Shown piece after piece: positions 60,637 to 64,000 of a stretch of 64,000 nt of DNA (its first letter is position 1; every line of letters begins with the position of its first letter). The stretch comes from Gordonia jinghuaiqii (lineage in GTDB: Bacteria; Actinomycetota; Actinomycetes; Mycobacteriales; Mycobacteriaceae), in NCBI RefSeq assembly GCF_014041935.1, contig NZ_CP059491.1, positions 2,604,001 to 2,668,000 of the forward strand, in the 5' to 3' direction. The notes beneath the pieces were generated by a model that ran no database searches, was not told the DNA's origin, and worked only from the letters and a program-made list of their open reading frames with translations. The position numbers and the translations under genes were made by a program.

Positions 60637-63446
60637 CGCAACTCGACGCCTTCACGTCGCGACTGGAGTTCAGCCTCGACGACTTCCAACGGCGCGCCTG
60701 TGAGGCCCTCGAAGGCGGACACGGAGTCCTCGTCTGCGCTCCGACCGGCGCGGGTAAGACCATCGTCGGCGAGTTCGCCGTCCACCTCGCCCTCGCGGGC
60801 GGCACCAAATGCTTCTACACCACGCCGATCAAGGCACTGAGCAACCAGAAGTACGCCGACCTCGTCGCGGTGCACGGTGCCGAATCGGTCGGACTCCTCA
60901 CCGGGGACAGTTCGATCAACCCCGACGCACCGATCGTGGTGATGACGACCGAGGTCGTCCGCAACATGATCTACGCCGAATCGCGTGCACTCAACGGTCT
61001 CTCGCATGTGGTGATGGATGAGGTGCACTTCCTCGCCGACCGGTTCCGCGGTGCGGTGTGGGAAGAGGTCATCCTCCATCTCGAACCGTCGGTGCGCGTG
61101 GTCAGCCTGTCGGCCACGGTCAGCAACGCCGAGGAGTTCGGCGACTGGATCCAGACCGTCCGCGGCGACACGTCGGTCATCGTCGACGAGCACCGGCCGG
61201 TTCCGTTGTCCCAGCACATGCTCGTCGGGCAGCGGCTGTTCGATCTGTTCGACCCGGCCGACTCCACCCGTAAGGCCGGCGCCCGACCACAGGTCAATCC
61301 CGAACTGAAACGCCAGATCCGGCACCGGCTCCTCGCCGCCGACGACGAACGGGACTCCGGTCGTGGCCGTGGCCGCGGGGGCGGCCCACGCCGACGCGAC
61401 GGTCGCGGCCCCCTGCTCTCGCGCCCCAACCTCGTCGCCCGCCTCGACCGGGAGGGTCTGCTCCCGGCGATCGGTTTCATCTTCTCGCGGGCCGGCTGCG
61501 ACGCCGCCCTCGCCCAGTGCCTGCGGTCGGGTATCTCGCTTCTGACCCCGGAACAGGTCGTCGAGGTCGACGCGGTCGTCGACCGTCACCTCACCGAACT
61601 GTCGCCGACCGATCTCGACATCCTCGGCGTGCAGGAATGGCGTGAGGGCCTGCGCCGAGGGCTGGCGTCGCATCACGCGGGGATGTTGCCCACCTTCCGC
61701 CACACGGTCGAGGAACTCTTCGTCCGCGGGCTGGTCCGGATGGTGTTCGCCACCGAGACACTGGCTCTCGGTATCAACATGCCCGCCCGGTCGGTGGTCC
61801 TCGAACGGCTCGTGAAGTACAACGGCGAGTCACACGTGAATCTCACTCCCGGTGAGTACACCCAGCTGACCGGCCGTGCGGGACGCCGGGGCATCGACGT
61901 CGAGGGTCATGCCGTCGTGGTGTGGACACCCGAGGTGAACCCCGAGGAGGTCGCCGGTCTCGCCGGTGCACGGACCTTCCCGCTGCGCAGCTCGTTCTCG
62001 CCGGAATACAACATGGCCGTCAACCTGCTCGGCCGCCTCGGGCTCGACGGTGCCCGTGAACTGTTGCACCGCTCATTCGCCCAGTTCCAGGCCGATCGTT
62101 CGGTTGTCGGTCAGGCGCGCAAACTCCATGAGTCCCAGCGTGCGCTGCGCAAGCTCGACGCCGAACTGGCGCGGGCGGCCCAAGCGCGCGGACTCGAGCC
62201 GGGCGGAACCGACGCGCACGGCGACACCGCCACGGCAGGCGATTCGGTGTACGCGGGGTTCCTCGGCTACATCACCCTGCGCGAGGACATTCGACGCCGC
62301 GAGCGAGACCTCAAGTACCGCAAGCGCATCGACACACATGACTCGATCACCGCCGACCTCGCCGCACTCAAACGCGGCCATGTCATCGGTGTCGCCGTCG
62401 GCCGGCACCGGGGACTTGCCGTGGTCATCGAACCGGCAACCCAGACGCAGGATCCCAAACCGCTCGTGCTGACCGAGGACGCCTGGTGCGGACGGATCGG
62501 CACCCGCGACTTCGTCAATCCGCCCGAGGTGCTGGGCAACATGCGGTTGCCGAAGAACGCCGACCGCCGGACCGGTCGCGGTCGACGCGACCTGGCGTCG
62601 GCGTTGCGTTCGACGGGCATCGAGGTGCCTCGCGGTCGCCAGAAGAAGCGTGCCGATGCTGCCGACGACACCGAACTGGCCGGCCTTCGTCGGACCTTGC
62701 GCGCACATCCTGCCCACCAGCTGCCGGGCGGGGACGACCTGTTCCGTCTGGCCGAGCGTCGAAATCGACTCCTCCGCGACATCGTCAGCGCCGAACGCGC
62801 CATCGGGGAGCGGACCTCGACCCTCGGCGTCACCTTCGACCACATCGTCGGCGTGCTCAGTGAACTGGGCTACCTCGAACGGGCGCCGGAGCCCTCCGAA
62901 TCGACCGGGCACACGATGCTGGTGACCGAGTCGGGCAAGCTGCTCGGCCGGATCTACAGCGAAAGTGACCTGGTGGTCACCGAGTGCATCCGGTCGGGTG
63001 TGTGGGATGACCTGTCGCCCGCCGATCTGGCCGCGGTCGTCGCGGCGCTCGTGTACGAGAGCCGACGCGACAGTTACGGCGGGATCGACGCCCTGCCCGG
63101 CAGCACCTCGTTGCGCACGGCGATGGCAGCGACCGTCGAGATCTGGTCGAACGTCACCGCGGTGGAGTCGCGCCACCACGTGAGCCCCACCCGCGAACCC
63201 GACACCGGCTTCTCGGTGGCGGTCGCGACGTGGGCGTCGGGGCGCACGCTCGGCGAGGCCTTGCTGCTGGCGGGGGAACGCGGCCAGCTGTTGTCTCCGG
63301 GCGACTTCGTGCGCTGGAACAGGCAGATCGTCGATCTGCTGGAACAGATCCGCCTCTGCGTCGGAACCGACACCCGCCTCGGGGCCACCGCGCGGGCGGC
63401 GGTCAAGGCGATCCGACGAGGAGTGGTGGCCGCCGAGCTGGGCTGA
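60633..63446 (+). CDS. helY: Ski2-like DEAD/DEAH-box RNA helicase HelY
   Basis: A 937-aa superfamily 2 helicase. The GTG at 60633 gives [20 protein letters not shown]. Motif I is [14 protein letters not shown] (about residue 37), Ia [27 protein letters not shown] (DEVH, about 127), [33 protein letters not shown] and [17 protein letters not shown] Gly/Arg-rich insert (about 235-255) separates the two RecA domains. The C-terminal part resembles the Mtr4/Ski2 helical domains. It probably takes part in RNA turnover. Its coupling to tatC is conserved in mycobacteria. Confidence 0.95.
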   Translation: MTQLDAFTSRLEFSLDDFQRRACEALEGGHGVLVCAPTGAGKTIVGEFAVHLALAGGTKCFYTTPIKALSNQKYADLVAVHGAESVGLLTGDSSINPDAPIVVMTTEVVRNMIYAESRALNGLSHVVMDEVHFLADRFRGAVWEEVILHLEPSVRVVSLSATVSNAEEFGDWIQTVRGDTSVIVDEHRPVPLSQHMLVGQRLFDLFDPADSTRKAGARPQVNPELKRQIRHRLLAADDERDSGRGRGRGGGPRRRDGRGPLLSRPNLVARLDREGLLPAIGFIFSRAGCDAALAQCLRSGISLLTPEQVVEVDAVVDRHLTELSPTDLDILGVQEWREGLRRGLASHHAGMLPTFRHTVEELFVRGLVRMVFATETLALGINMPARSVVLERLVKYNGESHVNLTPGEYTQLTGRAGRRGIDVEGHAVVVWTPEVNPEEVAGLAGARTFPLRSSFSPEYNMAVNLLGRLGLDGARELLHRSFAQFQADRSVVGQARKLHESQRALRKLDAELARAAQARGLEPGGTDAHGDTATAGDSVYAGFLGYITLREDIRRRERDLKYRKRIDTHDSITADLAALKRGHVIGVAVGRHRGLAVVIEPATQTQDPKPLVLTEDAWCGRIGTRDFVNPPEVLGNMRLPKNADRRTGRGRRDLASALRSTGIEVPRGRQKKRADAADDTELAGLRRTLRAHPAHQLPGGDDLFRLAERRNRLLRDIVSAERAIGERTSTLGVTFDHIVGVLSELGYLERAPEPSESTGHTMLVTESGKLLGRIYSESDLVVTECIRSGVWDDLSPADLAAVVAALVYESRRDSYGGIDALPGSTSLRTAMAATVEIWSNVTAVESRHHVSPTREPDTGFSVAVATWASGRTLGEALLLAGERGQLLSPGDFVRWNRQIVDLLEQIRLCVGTDTRLGATARAAVKAIRRGVVAAELG

Positions 63447-63606
63447 TGCCGGCGGGGTGCAGCCGGCTCACTGTCGGCTCAACGGACGACCCCCGCGCGG
63501 CACACGTGGAATGTTCACTGATAGTCGGAGTGCCCTGGGGTAACGTTCACCCAGCATTCGGTGTCGGTGTGCCCCATGCCCCGACGCTGTCGCGACGCAG
63601 TTGTTC

Positions 63607-63634
63607 GCCTCTCACCCCGCCCGGGGTGAGAGGC
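63607..63634. other. perfect 13-bp inverted repeat upstream of the last gene
   Basis: GCCTCTCACCCCG (63607-63619) and its exact complement (63622-63634) are separated by two bases. The hairpin ends 16 bp before the ATG at 63651, and the ribosome site GGGAGGGA (63640-63647) follows it. It is 160 bp after the helY stop, so it could terminate helY or act in the leader of the next gene. The rest of 63447-63650 shows only a small imperfect palindrome, GGGGTAACGTTCACCC, at about 63537-63552. Confidence 0.6.
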
Positions 63635-63650
63635 CGAGTGGGAGGGACTC

Positions 63651-64000
63651 ATGACCGACCCGTACAACCCCGATCCGTCCCGACCCGCCCCGTCGCAACC
63701 CACGCCTTCGCAACCCAGCCCGTCCCAGCCTGCCGGAGGGCAGCCTGCGGGCGACAAGACCGAGATCGTGAACCTGCCGGGCGGCGCTGCGGGTTCCGCG
63801 CCGTCCGGACAGCAGCAGCCGGGCCGGCCGCAGGCCGACCCGACGACGATGGCACCGAACCCCGGATACGGGCAGCCGCAACAGGACGCCCACCAGCAGA
63901 ATCCGTACCAGCAAGCGGGTGCGCACCAAGCCGGGACACCACAGCACGGGGGGCCGGTCCAGTCCCAGCCGACTCAGGTCGGTTACCCCCCGTCCGCGCC
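63651..64000 (+). CDS. Pro/Gln-rich protein, 3' end outside window
   Basis: The first 116 codons of a protein whose remainder lies beyond the window. The visible part is disordered: MTDPYNPDPSRPAPSQPTPS, further PSQP repeats, DKTEIVNLPGGAAGSAPSG, then Gln/Gly/Pro/Tyr-rich segments. Such N-terminal tails are common on actinobacterial membrane proteins. The gene after helY in M. tuberculosis (Rv2091c) is a membrane protein, so the same is inferred here. A good GGGAGGGA ribosome site and normal reading frame support it as a real gene. Confidence 0.75.
   Translation, partial: MTDPYNPDPSRPAPSQPTPSQPSPSQPAGGQPAGDKTEIVNLPGGAAGSAPSGQQQPGRPQADPTTMAPNPGYGQPQQDAHQQNPYQQAGAHQAGTPQHGGPVQSQPTQVGYPPSA

Overview
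The window is high-GC, gene-dense chromosomal DNA from a mycolic-acid-producing actinobacterium of the order Mycobacteriales, most like Gordonia. Supporting genes are the FabG1/InhA pair of mycolate FAS-II, the mycothiol ligase MshC, a complete Pup-proteasome locus with the PafBC regulators, and a DUF222/HNH protein of the 13E12 type. Gene order matches two separate parts of the Mycobacterium tuberculosis chromosome as I recall them: roughly Rv1483-Rv1496 (inhA to meaB) and Rv2141c-Rv2092c (an M20 peptidase through helY). Here the two parts are adjacent. No integrase, IS element, phage or CRISPR array was seen.

Layout. 1-2.5 kb: fabG1 (5' cut by the window edge), inhA, hemH. 2.5-8.2 kb: a conserved minus-strand protein, a DUF3097 protein, an NfeD/SPFH membrane pair, a small membrane protein coupled to a SatD-like helix-turn-helix protein with palindromic upstream sites, and a TVP38-type membrane protein. 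8.4-13.6 kb: mutA-mutB-meaB, the overlapping methylmalonyl-CoA mutase operon. 13.6-17.1 kb: an LLM oxidoreductase, a nucleoside hydrolase, the C-terminal remnant of an M23 peptidase, an MscS channel, a bidirectional terminator and tRNA-Leu(GAG). 17.2-29.2 kb: M20 peptidase, PEBP protein, pyrD with a DUF5703 protein and a lipoprotein, uppP, a histidine phosphatase, DUF3090 and SCO1664-type proteins, mshC, an alpha/beta hydrolase and a PAC2 protein. 29.2-35.6 kb: full-length cobalamin-dependent metH, a DUF222/HNH protein and a family II pyrophosphatase. 35.8-39.3 kb: a MarR-MFS efflux unit with a tandem array of mini-ORFs between its genes, an alpha/beta hydrolase and a CinA/PncC amidase. 39.4-44.9 kb: an MmyB-type regulator, a HAD hydrolase, hisE, hisG, an acyl-CoA thioesterase that looks frameshifted at its 5' end, a RecB-type nuclease and trmI. 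45.1-60.6 kb: the proteasome block mpa, [FHA-ABC transporter, glgP], dop-pup-prcB-prcA, pafA, pafB-pafC, tatA-tatC. 60.6-64 kb: helY and the start of a Pro/Gln-rich protein.

How the genes work together. Dop converts the Pup C-terminal Gln to Glu, PafA ligates Pup to target lysines, Mpa unfolds pupylated proteins and PrcBA degrades them. PafB/PafC control DNA-damage genes in related bacteria. MutAB, MeaB and MetH all point to cobalamin use. MarR probably represses its own promoter and the downstream exporter.

The least ordinary feature is a recurring one: short tandem repeats with a 15-17 bp period, often placed on stop codons. In the marR-MFS junction this has produced a chain of seven six-codon mini-ORFs, each stop overlapping the next start, leading exactly to the MFS start codon. 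A single eight-codon mini-ORF bridges the histidine phosphatase and DUF3090 genes in the same way. No wholly new multi-gene system was recognised.
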